Notes: generated by a model not told the origin, from the letters alone. DNA of 56,696 nucleotides from Candidatus Epulonipiscium fishelsonii (GCA_001983455.1 LJDB01000070.1:1-56696), one strand, 5' to 3'; shown: positions 1 to 9,195, numbered from the stretch's first letter. A program made the numbers and translations.

Positions 1-130
1 TCCCTTAGACCATCACCTATGAATATTATTCATAATAAAGATAAGAAAATCGCCTTTAATAGTAATATAAAAAATGCAATTAACTAGCACAAGACGTTAT
101 CTATTTAATTTCAAACTTATTTATTAGTGC

Positions 131-159
131 TTGAAAATTTGCAGTGCTTCTGCTAATAT
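131..159 (+). promoter_or_regulatory. Predicted sigma-A-type promoter of spoIIIAA
   Basis: TTGAAA at 131-136 and TAATAT at 154-159 are separated by 17 bases, a good vegetative-type promoter about 35 bases before the start codon. I see no clear sigma-E pair here, although sigma-E drives spoIIIAA in Bacillus subtilis. The call rests on pattern only. The first 130 bases of the window hold nothing I recognise. Confidence 0.4.
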
Positions 160-193
160 ATTTCCAACTAGTTAATATAAGGAGGACACAAAA

Positions 194-1120
194 ATGATTG
201 ATATTTTTCCTATGCATATAAAAAAAATGTTTATGAGTATTCCAAATACAATGTTTAATGACATACAGGAAATTAGGATAAGAATAAACAAGCCAATAAT
301 ATTTTATAAAGATCAAGAGGAATTTGGAATTAATATGGGTGGAGTAGTAAAAATAGAAAATAGTTATGTCGCTTCAAGAGAAGATATAGAAGGAACATTA
401 AAATTTATAAGTGGTTTTTCAATGTATTCTTTGGAGGATGAATTGCGACAAGGATTTTTAACTATTGAAGGTGGACATAGAATAGGAGTCACAGGCAAAG
501 CCGTTGTCCAAAATCAAAAACTTAAAACTTTGAAAGATATAAATGGTTTAAATATTCGTATTGCTCACCAAATTATTGGGTGTAGTGATAAAATTATGCC
601 TAGTATTCTTCAAAATCGCAAGCCGTGCAATACATTAATTATATCTCCTCCTAAATGTGGAAAAACAACAATCTTAAGGGATATAATAAGAAACTTCAGT
701 AATGGATTTTACGGACAAGGACCATTTACAGTAGGAGTAGTAGATGAAAGATCAGAAATTGCGGGTTGTTATAGAGGTGTTCCACAAAATGATGTAGGAA
801 TTCGTACAGATGTGTTGGACTCATGTCCCAAAGTAGAAGGAATGAGAATGTTACTTCGATCAATGTCCCCTCAAGTGTTAGCTGTTGATGAAATTGGTAG
901 TAACGAAGATTTAATGGCGCTGGAAGAAGCACTAGGAGCAGGGGTTTCTATTCTTTGTACAATTCATGGCAACAATATAGAAGACTGCTATAAAAAACCT
1001 ATTTTAAAGCAAATGATCCAAAATAGATGGTTTGAGAGAATTATTATTTTGAACAACACCCCTAAAGTAGGTATGGTTAAAGAAATTATAAACACTACTG
1101 AGCTAAAAAAGAATTCATAG
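194..1120 (+). CDS. spoIIIAA: Stage III sporulation protein AA, ATPase of the SpoIIIA-SpoIIQ channel
   Basis: This 308-residue protein has the length and motifs of SpoIIIAA, a type II/IV secretion-like ATPase. In spore formers it sits on the mother-cell side of the channel linking mother cell and forespore and is needed for late forespore gene expression. Visible are Walker A SPPKCGKTT (151-159), the family block VVDERSEIAG (182-191) and Walker B VLAVDEIG (228-235). The start follows AAGGAGG. In most spore formers spoIIIAA is the first of eight genes, spoIIIAA to spoIIIAH, with spoIIIAB immediately downstream. Here it is followed by a terminator and the convergent tatC, so the rest of the operon is not adjacent. 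Family assignment is firm. Function without neighbouring partners is an inference that depends on spoIIIAB-AH lying elsewhere. Confidence 0.93.
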   Translation: MIDIFPMHIKKMFMSIPNTMFNDIQEIRIRINKPIIFYKDQEEFGINMGGVVKIENSYVASREDIEGTLKFISGFSMYSLEDELRQGFLTIEGGHRIGVTGKAVVQNQKLKTLKDINGLNIRIAHQIIGCSDKIMPSILQNRKPCNTLIISPPKCGKTTILRDIIRNFSNGFYGQGPFTVGVVDERSEIAGCYRGVPQNDVGIRTDVLDSCPKVEGMRMLLRSMSPQVLAVDEIGSNEDLMALEEALGAGVSILCTIHGNNIEDCYKKPILKQMIQNRWFERIIILNNTPKVGMVKEIINTTELKKNS

Positions 1121-1178
1121 TAAAAGCCCTGTTGGTTAATATTAAGATAGATAATAACATATTTATAAAAGACAAAAC

Positions 1179-1205
1179 AAGAGGATAACCAATGTTTATC
1201 CTCTT
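1179..1205. terminator. Bidirectional terminator between spoIIIAA and tatC
   Basis: A perfect 10-bp stem (AAGAGGATAA with TTATCCTCTT) encloses a 7-base loop. T-rich sequence follows on the plus strand, and the minus-strand side runs into TTTTGTCTTTTA. It lies between two convergent genes and can serve both. Confidence 0.75.
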
Positions 1206-1213
1206 ATTTGTTG

Positions 1214-1966
1214 TTATTTTGCATAACTATTTTCTTTTTTCTTAAAAAAAGATTTATTCGCTAGTTTACTTATGGCAATACTAATTTGTAAAAGCACTAC
1301 CATTGGCAATCCTAACATCAACTGAGACACTACATCAGGTGGTGTAATTATTGTTGCAGCAATAAAAATTGCCACGATTGAAATACCACGATTTTTTTCC
1401 AAAAATTCTGTGCTTATGATATTCAGCTTAGTCAAAATAAAAATGACTACAGGCATCTCAAAAACAACACCAAAACTGAAAAGCATAAAATTTATAAAAC
1501 TAGTATACGAACTAATAGAAATCATATTAGTTATTTCACTAATTTCAAGCCTAAGAAAAAAGTCAAGCATACTAGGTAAGACAATGCTATAACAAAAATA
1601 AACACCTAATATAAAACATATAAGACCGAAAAATAAAGATATAAGTATGTATGTCTTTTCCTGTTTTTTTAGACCTTTCTCTAAAAAAGCCCATATCTGA
1701 TATAATGTAACTGGTGAACATATAATTAAAGCTACAATAACTGAAATTTGTATATAAACCATTAATAACTCAGAAGGTGATATGTACACTAAGTGCATTC
1801 CTGGATTTAAATTAAGTAAATACAAGATAATATCTTCGCTAAATTGAAATGCAACAGCCATAGCTATTAGATTAACAATTACAACAATTTTAAGTCTATT
1901 TCTAAGTTCTGATAAATGGTCTAATAAAGGCATATCATCATTGTTATGTTTTTTTAAAGTTTCCAT
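1214..1966 (-). CDS. tatC: Sec-independent protein translocase subunit TatC
   Basis: TatC is the multi-spanning receptor that recognises twin-arginine signal peptides in the cytoplasmic membrane. The 250-residue protein starts with the cytoplasmic motif LLDHLSELRNRL (about residues 14-25), carries six hydrophobic segments, and keeps the conserved FEMP motif in the region that contacts the signal peptide. The late loop ITPPDVVSQLML is also typical. The start has an AAGGGG site and lies 11 bases after the tatA stop, so the two form a minimal Tat operon. No obvious Tat substrate (RR signal peptide) is encoded in this window. The length is normal and the assignment is secure. Confidence 0.95.
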   Translation of the reverse strand: METLKKHNNDDMPLLDHLSELRNRLKIVVIVNLIAMAVAFQFSEDIILYLLNLNPGMHLVYISPSELLMVYIQISVIVALIICSPVTLYQIWAFLEKGLKKQEKTYILISLFFGLICFILGVYFCYSIVLPSMLDFFLRLEISEITNMISISSYTSFINFMLFSFGVVFEMPVVIFILTKLNIISTEFLEKNRGISIVAIFIAATIITPPDVVSQLMLGLPMVVLLQISIAISKLANKSFFKKKENSYAK

Positions 1967-1977
1967 AAAGTAGCCCC

Positions 1978-2238
1978 TTAGCTTGGACTATTTACACTTG
2001 CTGAAGCTGTTTCAGCAGTTGTTGAAACTGATTTAGTTTGATCAAGTGTAGTAGTGTTTACAACAGGTTCATCTGCAAAAGTTTCTAAACTATTAGTCAA
2101 GTCTTGTGTTCCCTTACGAAACTCTCTTAAACTTTGCCCCAAGCTTTTAGCTAGTGCTGGAAGTTTAGAAGGTCCAAATATTAAAAGAATAATAACTAAA
2201 ACTACTAATAGTTCCCCCATACCAATTTTTCCAAACAT
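1978..2238 (-). CDS. tatA: Sec-independent protein translocase subunit TatA
   Basis: TatA forms the protein-conducting assembly of the twin-arginine pathway together with TatC. The 86-residue protein has one N-terminal membrane helix (about residues 5-20), the FGPSKLP hinge (21-27), and an amphipathic helix containing LAKSLGQSLREFRKG. An unstructured Thr/Ser/Ala-rich tail follows. There is no separate TatB, as in most Gram-positive bacteria, where a single TatA serves both roles. The start has a strong AAAGGAG site, and a promoter with TTGACA lies upstream at 2299-2328. Confidence 0.94.
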   Translation of the reverse strand: MFGKIGMGELLVVLVIILLIFGPSKLPALAKSLGQSLREFRKGTQDLTNSLETFADEPVVNTTTLDQTKSVSTTAETASASVNSPS

Positions 2239-2298
2239 AATAATCTCCTTTCATAACAAGTTAATTATTCGACAAACTAGTAAGTTTGCTATAGTTAT

Positions 2299-2328
2299 AT
2301 TTTACACGTTGTAATATATAATTGTCAA
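2299..2328 (-). promoter_or_regulatory. Predicted sigma-A promoter of tatA-tatC
   Basis: On the minus strand TTGACA (2323-2328) and TAAAAT (2299-2304) are spaced by 18 bases, about 60 bases before the tatA start. The -35 element matches the consensus exactly. I saw no operator around it. Confidence 0.55.
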
Positions 2329-2481
2329 GAAAATATTTTTTATAAAATTATTTTCCAAAATAACTAGTAATACATGTAGGCACAAAAATAAACACCACTA
2401 AATATTGTATTAAAGATCATAAAGGCAACTTATAAATCTTCTATACTTCTAATAGAGGTGTTTACTTATTAAAATCAAATT

Positions 2482-3588
2482 TTAATTTTCAATTTTACTA
2501 GCCATATATTCTAGTCTATTTATAATATCAAGTTTTTGTGTACATAATTGTTCGCATTTTCCGCATCTAATACATTCACTTGGTTTAGGACTGTCTAGTG
2601 ATAGTTCTCCAAATTCAAGGAGATGTTTATATTGATCAATTAAAGCTGCATCATTTTTCAATATTCTCATATTATATGATTCCATATAGCGTGGAATATT
2701 AATATTTTTTGGGCAATGCATACAATATTGACAAGAAGTACACAGGCTATTCATATCTGTACGTAAATTGTCTTTAATTTCTTTTAATTGTTCAGGTGTA
2801 TATATTTCAATATCTTTAAATGCTTCAAGATTATGTTTTACTTCTTCAATTGAGCTCATTCCTGCTAAAACAGTAGTAATAGCTTTGTGAGATGCATTAA
2901 AACGAAGTGCAGCTTGAATAACAGACTCGTTTTCATGTGTTTTAAGAAAACTAAAGTAATCTTGATTTTGAGGGATTATTCCGCCTCCAAGAGGGTTCAT
3001 TGTTGCTACACCTATATTATATTCTTCAGCTGCTTCAATTCCTTCTCCTCTAAATGGAAAATTAATTGCATTATATCCAACGGTCATTCCTTCAAATCGA
3101 CCATCTTCTATAATTGTTCTAATTTCTGAACCTTTTGCATGAACTGAAAATACAATGTGATCAACAAGTCCTTCGTTTTTTAATTTTAAAGCACCGTCAT
3201 ATGGACCACCTGGTGCGATAATTTTTTTATATTGATCTAAAGTTTTAATACACCACATATGGAAAAAATTGATTTTTTCTACACCCAACCTTCTCAAGGA
3301 TTTTTCAACTCTTCCTCTAACTTCATCAGCAGTTTTTTCACTACCAATACTGCTTTTTGTTGAAACATAAAATGGGTTTGGCATGTTTTTGAAAGCTTCT
3401 CCCATTATATCTTCGCTGGTATCATTACAATAAAAAGGAGCAGTATCAAAATAGTTAACTCCCATTTCATTTGCATATCTTACAATTAATGCATTTTCTT
3501 CAATACTTCTTTTAGTATCAAAACGCATTCCTCCAAAGCCTAAAGCTGAAACCTGTTTTCCTGTTTTCCCATATGGTTTATAAATCAT
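2482..3588 (-). CDS. Aldo/keto reductase with C-terminal 4Fe-4S dicluster domain
   Basis: The N-terminal two thirds is a NADPH-type aldo/keto reductase barrel with the catalytic tetrad visible as Asp48, Tyr53, Lys78 and His110. The C-terminal part carries two cysteine clusters: CTSCQYCMHC (Cys283, 286, 289, 292) and CIRCGKCEQLC (Cys339, 342, 345, 349). Between them they could hold two iron-sulfur clusters. This fused architecture is common in anaerobic Clostridia and suggests electrons pass between ferredoxin-like centres and the reductase site, but the substrate is unknown. It has its own AGGAGG site and is monocistronic, with tatA downstream and polA upstream. The family call is firm; the specific reaction cannot be stated. 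Confidence 0.88.
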   Translation of the reverse strand: MIYKPYGKTGKQVSALGFGGMRFDTKRSIEENALIVRYANEMGVNYFDTAPFYCNDTSEDIMGEAFKNMPNPFYVSTKSSIGSEKTADEVRGRVEKSLRRLGVEKINFFHMWCIKTLDQYKKIIAPGGPYDGALKLKNEGLVDHIVFSVHAKGSEIRTIIEDGRFEGMTVGYNAINFPFRGEGIEAAEEYNIGVATMNPLGGGIIPQNQDYFSFLKTHENESVIQAALRFNASHKAITTVLAGMSSIEEVKHNLEAFKDIEIYTPEQLKEIKDNLRTDMNSLCTSCQYCMHCPKNINIPRYMESYNMRILKNDAALIDQYKHLLEFGELSLDSPKPSECIRCGKCEQLCTQKLDIINRLEYMASKIEN

Positions 3589-3923
3589 TTGAAAATCCTC
3601 CTAAAAAATTTTTTAATTGCTACCATAGTTTAACACTAAATTTAAAGATTATCAATTAATATTTCAAAAGCTATACTACTATGTATAAAAGCCTTATTTA
3701 TACTAGAGCAATACAAACTTATTATTATCCCATTTATAATTTTAACAACTTTTACAAAAAAAATAGACCATAGACAATGGTCTATAGTCTTAAGATTAAA
3801 TAACTATGATTTTTTTCTGATTTTTTTTATGAAATTTATTATTCATCAAGATAAGGGAAAAAGTGTTTTGAGCTTTTTCTCTTATTCGTGATAACGGATT
3901 TATGAACAAAGTGAGTAAATCTG
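3589..3923. other. Intergenic region between polA and the aldo/keto reductase gene
   Basis: No coding potential is evident. It holds the polA terminator (listed separately) and a second imperfect hairpin at 3851-3885 with 12 of 13 paired positions and a 9-base loop. That hairpin resembles, loosely, hairpins at 11331-11367 and 17333-17361, all built around an AAAG/CTTT core with TGAG- or AAGG-type flanks. The AT-rich remainder presumably carries the promoter of the reductase gene. Confidence 0.5.
3754..3785 (-). terminator. Intrinsic terminator of polA
   Basis: On the minus strand a perfect 9-bp stem (ATAGACCAT with ATGGTCTAT, 5-base loop) is followed by an uninterrupted run of Ts. It lies about 140 bases after the polA stop. 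Confidence 0.8.
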
Positions 3924-6374
3924 CTATTTTGCATCATACCAATTTTTACCTTCTTTTATTTCAACTTTTAGCTCAACGCCTATGTCTAAAGCATTTTCCA
4001 TTTCATATTTTAAAATTTCTTTAACTTTGTCTTTCTCTGGAATAAATGTATCAATTAAAAGTTCGTCATGTACAGTTAAAATCAGCTTAGATTTAAAATT
4101 ATTTTCTTTAAATTTTTTATGCACTCTTATCATAGCAATCTTTATGATATCTGCCGAAGTTCCTTGAATTGGTGTATTCATAGCAATTCTTTTTCCAAAT
4201 TCTCTAGTGGTAAAGTTTGGTGAACGTAGCTCTAGTATTTCACGTCGTCTGTTTAATACTGTTGTACTATATCCTTTTTCTGTTGCACTTTGAATTAAGT
4301 TATCTAAATATATTTTAACTTTAGGATATGTTTTAAAGTAATTGTCAATATACTGTTGGGCTTCTTGAACAGATACATGAATGTCTTCTGAAAGTGAAAA
4401 TGCCCCTATACCATATACAATACCAAAATTTACAGCTTTTGCTTTATATCGATGTTCTGGTGTCACTTCCTCTATAGGTATGTTAAAAACTTGTGATGCT
4501 GTTAGAGTATGAATATCTTGGTTATTTTTAAAAGCATTAATAAGTGTTTCATCTTTAGATAATCCTGCTAATACTCTAAGTTCAATTTGTGAATAGTCTG
4601 CATCCAAGAAAATATAGTCCTCACTTCTAGGTATAAAGAATTTTCTTATTTCATGTCCTAATTCTGTCCTAATAGGAATGTTTTGCAAGTTTGGTTCTGT
4701 TGAACTTAACCTCCCCGTAGTTGTTACAGTTTGAGTAAAAGTTGAATGAATTTTATGATCCTTAGTCAATACTTTTTCTAATCCTATAACATAAGTATTA
4801 TTTAATTTTGCATATTGGCGATACTTCAAAATTCTTTCTACTACTGGATAGCTTGGTTTTAACTTTTCTAATATATCTACAGATGTTGAATATCCAGTTT
4901 TATTTTTTTTGACAGGTGGAATATTCATTTTTTCAAACAACACTTCTCCTAGTTGTTTGGGAGAGTTAATATTAAACTTTTCACCAACCATTTCATAAAC
5001 TTGCTTTTCTTCTTCTTCTATAAACTTCATTATTTTTTGTCCATATTGTTTTAGTTCACTAAGATTTATCTTAATTCCTTCTACTTCCATATCAAATAAT
5101 ACTTTAGCTAAAGGCTGTTCAACATCATAAAAAAGCTTTGACATATGAAAATCCTCTAAAGTTTGTCTTAAATTTTCTTGCTCGCCAGTCAAATATTCTG
5201 CTAAAAATTCATCAAACACATTTTCGCCTAATTTTAAATCTATAGCTTTTAATTCATGACGCATCTTTTTGCTATCATAAACTATTTTCATATAGTCATC
5301 ATTAATTAAAAATTTGGATAGTTCCATTTTATCAAGTTCATTATCCAAATTAAATGTTATAGCAAAATTTTGGTTTTGAATAGAAACTTTAAGTTCAAAC
5401 AAGTTATATAATATCTCGTAACTTATTTCACATTCATATTGGTCTATTAACATTTGTGACAATTCCATAGGATGAACAATTTCATATATTTTAGCAGGAT
5501 CCAGATGCTTTACCGAAAATTTATCCAATAATGAGTTAAATTGCAATCTGGTAAATAGCTGTTCTATTTGTTTAGTTGGTGCTAAATCATATTTGAAATT
5601 TTCTATGTCTACTTTAATATCAACATTACAATCAATTGTCGCTAACAATTTACTTTCGATAGCTTGATCTTTATATAAAATCAAAGATTCTTTTAATTTG
5701 CTTTTTTTCATATTATCAATATTTTCATATAATTCTTCAATACTTTTATACTCTGAAATAAGTTTAGTAGCTGTTTTTTCTCCAACGCTTGGAACCCCTT
5801 TAATGTTATCTGAAGGGTCTCCCATAAGTCCTTTTACGTCTATAAATTCTGTGGGAGTTACACCATATGTGTTGATTACATCTTGTTCAAAATATGTTTC
5901 TATTATAGTCGCTTTATTTTTTGTTTTAGGTATTTGAATTTGAACTCTATCTGTTGCAAGTTGCAATAAATCTTTATCTCCAGATGTAATAACAATTTGA
6001 ATATTTTCTGAAGTTATTTTCTTTGAAATCGTTCCAATTAAATCATCTGCTTCAAAACCTTCTTTTTCAATTCTATAAATATTCATAATATCAAGCACAT
6101 CTTTTAATAGCTTAATTTGAGATTTAAATTCTGCTGGTGAGTCTTTTCTTGTTTCTTTATAGTAACTTGCTATATTTGTTCTAAATGTATTTCTATTAAC
6201 ATCAAATGCTACTCCCAAAAAATCTGGTTTTTCAGTTTCTATAAGGCTTAGCATTGTTTTTATAAATCCATACACTGCATTTGTGTATATTCCTTCTTTT
6301 GTTGTCATCAAAGGTAATGCGTAAAATGCTCTATTTAATATACTTAATCCGTCAATAAGTAATAATTTTTCCAT
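3924..6374 (-). CDS. polA: DNA polymerase I
   Basis: This 816-residue protein is a family A DNA polymerase used for Okazaki-fragment processing and excision repair. The N-terminal 5'-nuclease domain covers about residues 1-290. The central domain, about 290-420, matches the proofreading domain in position, but I do not find its acidic metal-binding motifs, so proofreading is probably absent as in many Firmicutes. The polymerase domain shows motif A DADYSQIELR (about 588-597), the O-helix KAKAVNFGIVYG (about 643-654) and motif C TVHDELLID (about 770). Its length is slightly short of the Bacillus enzyme. It is transcribed alone, with its own terminator downstream. Confidence 0.96.
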   Translation of the reverse strand: MEKLLLIDGLSILNRAFYALPLMTTKEGIYTNAVYGFIKTMLSLIETEKPDFLGVAFDVNRNTFRTNIASYYKETRKDSPAEFKSQIKLLKDVLDIMNIYRIEKEGFEADDLIGTISKKITSENIQIVITSGDKDLLQLATDRVQIQIPKTKNKATIIETYFEQDVINTYGVTPTEFIDVKGLMGDPSDNIKGVPSVGEKTATKLISEYKSIEELYENIDNMKKSKLKESLILYKDQAIESKLLATIDCNVDIKVDIENFKYDLAPTKQIEQLFTRLQFNSLLDKFSVKHLDPAKIYEIVHPMELSQMLIDQYECEISYEILYNLFELKVSIQNQNFAITFNLDNELDKMELSKFLINDDYMKIVYDSKKMRHELKAIDLKLGENVFDEFLAEYLTGEQENLRQTLEDFHMSKLFYDVEQPLAKVLFDMEVEGIKINLSELKQYGQKIMKFIEEEEKQVYEMVGEKFNINSPKQLGEVLFEKMNIPPVKKNKTGYSTSVDILEKLKPSYPVVERILKYRQYAKLNNTYVIGLEKVLTKDHKIHSTFTQTVTTTGRLSSTEPNLQNIPIRTELGHEIRKFFIPRSEDYIFLDADYSQIELRVLAGLSKDETLINAFKNNQDIHTLTASQVFNIPIEEVTPEHRYKAKAVNFGIVYGIGAFSLSEDIHVSVQEAQQYIDNYFKTYPKVKIYLDNLIQSATEKGYSTTVLNRRREILELRSPNFTTREFGKRIAMNTPIQGTSADIIKIAMIRVHKKFKENNFKSKLILTVHDELLIDTFIPEKDKVKEILKYEMENALDIGVELKVEIKEGKNWYDAK

Positions 6375-7111
6375 ATTATATTCTCTCTTTCATTCTATAT
6401 AATTTTAGTATAGCCTAAGTTTTTAACTTTTAAAATGCATAGTCCAAATATTTTTCTGAAAATTTGCTTTTTAGTGTCGAATTTGTCTTATATTCATACA
6501 TTATTATTAAGGCTATATTTTAAAATAGGTGGCTTATCTGTATTTGCAAATAAAAATGTGGATATCTAACTTAATTTTGCCAGAAGTATCCTTAAAACAC
6601 CAGATTACCTTTATATGTATAACACAAAGTCAAAGTAAAAAGGTGGTGCTCTATATGCTAGATAAATACGAAATATTTATATTGATAAGCATCATATTAG
6701 GAACATTATTCCTAAATGTTATGTAGGCAAATTTATTTTTTGTTTGCCTACAGTTGAAGTGTCAAAAATATTTCTATTCAAGTTACCGCCTATTATAATT
6801 AAGTTTTTATTTATTATATAATTTATCCTATACTCCTATAATATTATTAACTATGCCATTAATATTCAACTTATTGATTTATTTTTTATTAAATTATATT
6901 TAGACATTAAGTATTGTCAAAAAAAAGATTTTAAAGTAAAAATATGTAATAATATGATATATATGTCTTTTTTTATTATTATCAATAAAAGCAGGTATAT
7001 TAAAAGGCTAATTGTTATACTGAAAACTAATATATCACTTATAAATTAGTTTTTAAGTTTTAAATGCTAACCTTAAGTGATAAAATAATTAACCAGTATA
7101 AAGATACTAGG
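6375..7111. other. 737-base gap between recO and polA
   Basis: Very AT-rich and without a conventional gene. It contains one possible 23-codon plus-strand gene (6655-6726, listed separately), a hairpin just after it (7-bp stem AGGCAAA/TTTGCCT at 6725-6749), and a second hairpin at 7023-7053 (9-bp stem AAAACTAAT/ATTAGTTTT). The second hairpin may end transcription from the recO side or end an RNA read toward the small gene. I see no riboswitch or tRNA. Confidence 0.5.
6655..6726 (+). CDS. Possible small hydrophobic toxin-like peptide
   Basis: The frame encodes 23 residues beginning MLDKYEIFILISIILG and is preceded by an excellent ribosome site (AAAAGGTGGTG) 7 bases before ATG. The pattern of a short polar start, Tyr-Glu, then a hydrophobic helix with a Gly resembles the head of the holin-like and TxpA/BsrG-type peptides of Firmicutes type I toxin-antitoxin loci. 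Those peptides usually run longer and end in a basic tail, which is missing here. A longer in-frame opening from 6529 has no ribosome site and I discount it. An antitoxin RNA would be expected on the opposite strand but cannot be seen from sequence alone. It may also be a chance frame or a decayed copy. Confidence 0.35.
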   Translation: MLDKYEIFILISIILGTLFLNVM

Positions 7112-7849
7112 TTATAATGTTTTTATATATTCCAGTGAATTAAAGTTATATTCAATATAATATGTTCTATACTTATACATCAAAAAATCTAACTCTTTAA
7201 AAATTTTATAATCTGCTTTAAAAGAATATAAGTGTTTTATAGGAAGTTTATAAATGTACTTTATTAAATCTATGCTAGATCCCTTTAGTTTAAGATGATT
7301 ATTTGCACAACAGTTATAACCTCCATTTCCTATATCAAAGTAGTATGTTTCATTTTTTATTAATGTATCTAAATTCTTTCCACACACAACACAATTGTTT
7401 ACTTGTGGCATAAGACCTAAACATTGTAGAGCTTTTAAATCAAAAATAGTTCTTACGATTTTACAATTTAAACGACTTTTTGTTAATGTATTTAATGTAT
7501 ATAAAGCTAAAACTAATAATTCTTCTTGTTTATCGTTTTCATTAGTTACTTTAAGCAAAAACTCTATAATATAATTTGCATAACTGAGTGCTATTAAATC
7601 TTCCCTCAATTTATAGAATGACATAATAATGTCTGCACTTAAAAGTTTATATTTATCTTGACGCTTAATAATTTTAAATTCACCATATACGAATAATTGA
7701 GTTCCTGCAGATAATCCTGATACATATTTTTTTGCAAATTTAGCAGAAACTTGAATTTGACCTAACTCTCTAGAAAAAAGAGTGATATATTTATCACTCT
7801 CACCTACAATATATTCTTTTATAACTAGACCTTTAACTATCATATTCAA
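7112..7849 (-). CDS. recO: DNA repair protein RecO
   Basis: RecO loads RecA onto single-stranded DNA together with RecR during recombinational repair. The 245-residue protein has the N-terminal OB-fold (about 1-80, beginning KGLVIKEYIVGESDKYITLF), a helical middle, and the zinc-type cysteine pair in NNCVVCGKNL, with a second Cys-rich stretch at NCCANNHLKL. It directly follows era, the classical arrangement in Firmicutes, with only six bases between. The start is uncertain: a TTG at 7849 lies 5 bases after AGGT, while the ATG two codons on (7843) is 11 bases away. Confidence 0.93.
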   Translation of the reverse strand: MNMIVKGLVIKEYIVGESDKYITLFSRELGQIQVSAKFAKKYVSGLSAGTQLFVYGEFKIIKRQDKYKLLSADIIMSFYKLREDLIALSYANYIIEFLLKVTNENDKQEELLVLALYTLNTLTKSRLNCKIVRTIFDLKALQCLGLMPQVNNCVVCGKNLDTLIKNETYYFDIGNGGYNCCANNHLKLKGSSIDLIKYIYKLPIKHLYSFKADYKIFKELDFLMYKYRTYYIEYNFNSLEYIKTL

Positions 7850-7855
7850 TGAGAC

Positions 7856-8755
7856 CTAAACCAATTCTTTTAAATTATATCCGTAGTTTTTAAGTAAAAA
7901 ATCGCTTTCACGCCAATTTTTCTTAATTTTTACCCAAAGTTCCAAATATATTTTTGAACCCAATAAATGCTCAATATCTCGCCTTGCATAAGTTCCAATT
8001 TGTTTAATCATTTGGCCTTGTGTTCCTATTATAATACGCTTGTGGGACTCACGCTCACAAATTATAGTGGCATCAATTTCAATTAAATTTGACTTACCTT
8101 TTGTTTTCATACTATCTATTTCAATCATTATTCCATGAGGAATTTCTTGATCCAAACAATGTAAAGCTTTTTCTCTAATTAATTCAGCTATTATTTGTCT
8201 TTCTGGTTGGTCAGTTATCATATCGTCAGGAAAAAATTTTGGGCCTTCTGGAAGGTATTTATTGATGCAATTCAATAAATTATTTATATTTTTTCCTTCG
8301 TATGCTGAAATTGGAATAACTTCTGCAAAATTTCCTTTGTCTTTATAAGCTTCAATAACTTTCACTAGTTCTTCTTTTGAAATACTATCTATTTTATTAA
8401 TGCATAAAAATACTTTGCTATCTAAAGTATTTAATTTTTCTATAATTTCACTATCTAATTTACCAACTCTAGCTTCTGGTTCAACCAAATATAAAATTAT
8501 ATCAACTTGGTTTAAAGTAGTTTGAGCAGACTTTACCATATATTCTCCAAGTTTATTCTTGGGATTATGAATTCCTGGAGTATCTATAAATATGGCTTGA
8601 AAATCTTCAGTTGTTAAGATAGTTTGTATTCTATTACGTGTAGTTTGTGGTTTATTAGACATGATGGCAATTTTTTCACCTACCAACTTATTCATTAACG
8701 TTGACTTTCCAACGTTTGCCCTACCTATAATAGAAATAAATCCTGATTTAAACAT
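7856..8755 (-). CDS. era: GTPase Era, 30S ribosome assembly factor
   Basis: Era binds GTP and the 3' end of 16S rRNA and checks maturation of the small ribosomal subunit. The 299-residue protein has G1 GRANVGKSTLM (11-21), the switch II motif DTPGIH, G4 NKID, and a C-terminal KH RNA-binding domain containing GTQGQMIKQIG. The length is the usual one. Its ATG overlaps the cdd stop codon by one base (TAATG), so the genes are translationally coupled, and recO follows immediately. Confidence 0.97.
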   Translation of the reverse strand: MFKSGFISIIGRANVGKSTLMNKLVGEKIAIMSNKPQTTRNRIQTILTTEDFQAIFIDTPGIHNPKNKLGEYMVKSAQTTLNQVDIILYLVEPEARVGKLDSEIIEKLNTLDSKVFLCINKIDSISKEELVKVIEAYKDKGNFAEVIPISAYEGKNINNLLNCINKYLPEGPKFFPDDMITDQPERQIIAELIREKALHCLDQEIPHGIMIEIDSMKTKGKSNLIEIDATIICERESHKRIIIGTQGQMIKQIGTYARRDIEHLLGSKIYLELWVKIKKNWRESDFLLKNYGYNLKELV

Positions 8756-9159
8756 TAATTATTCTCCCTCGCTTTTTCTAAATCATTTTTAGTAAATGAG
8801 TACGGGAAAATTTCTTCATACGTACGAGTTACTATATTTCCTTTATTATCTTCAAATATAAAGGTTCCGTCTTTCATAAATTCACTGATAACCTGACGGC
8901 ATATCCCACAGGGATATGTTACCATATTTCCTGAGCTTACAATTGCAATCTGATCAATCTCTTTTGCACCTTCTGATATTGCTTTAAAAATTGCAGTTCT
9001 CTCAGCACAATTTGTAGCTCCAAAAGATGAATTTTCAATATTACATCCTGTATAAACTTTACCACTTTTCATTTTTACTGCACAGCCTACCTTAAAGTTT
9101 GAATAAGGAGCATATGAATTTTCCATGGCTTTTTTTGCTTGTTTAAGCAAATTTTCCAT
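8755..9159 (-). CDS. cdd: Cytidine deaminase
   Basis: Cdd converts cytidine and deoxycytidine to uridine and deoxyuridine in pyrimidine salvage. The motifs NCAERTAIF (zinc ligand Cys51, catalytic Glu53) and PCGICRQV (zinc ligands Cys84 and Cys87) are intact, and the 134-residue length is normal for the tetrameric class. I start at the ATG at 9159 because AAGGA lies 6 bases before it; an in-frame ATG six codons earlier (9177) has no ribosome site. The gene sits between ybeY and era as in many Firmicutes. Confidence 0.95.
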   Translation of the reverse strand: MENLLKQAKKAMENSYAPYSNFKVGCAVKMKSGKVYTGCNIENSSFGATNCAERTAIFKAISEGAKEIDQIAIVSSGNMVTYPCGICRQVISEFMKDGTFIFEDNKGNIVTRTYEEIFPYSFTKNDLEKARENN

Positions 9160-9195
9160 TATCATTCCTTCTTTCATTAGTATATTAACAATTTG

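Noticed and set aside
6529-6654. N-terminal extension of the small peptide gene starting at 6529
   Set aside because: No ribosome site precedes it, while an excellent one lies just ahead of the internal ATG at 6655.
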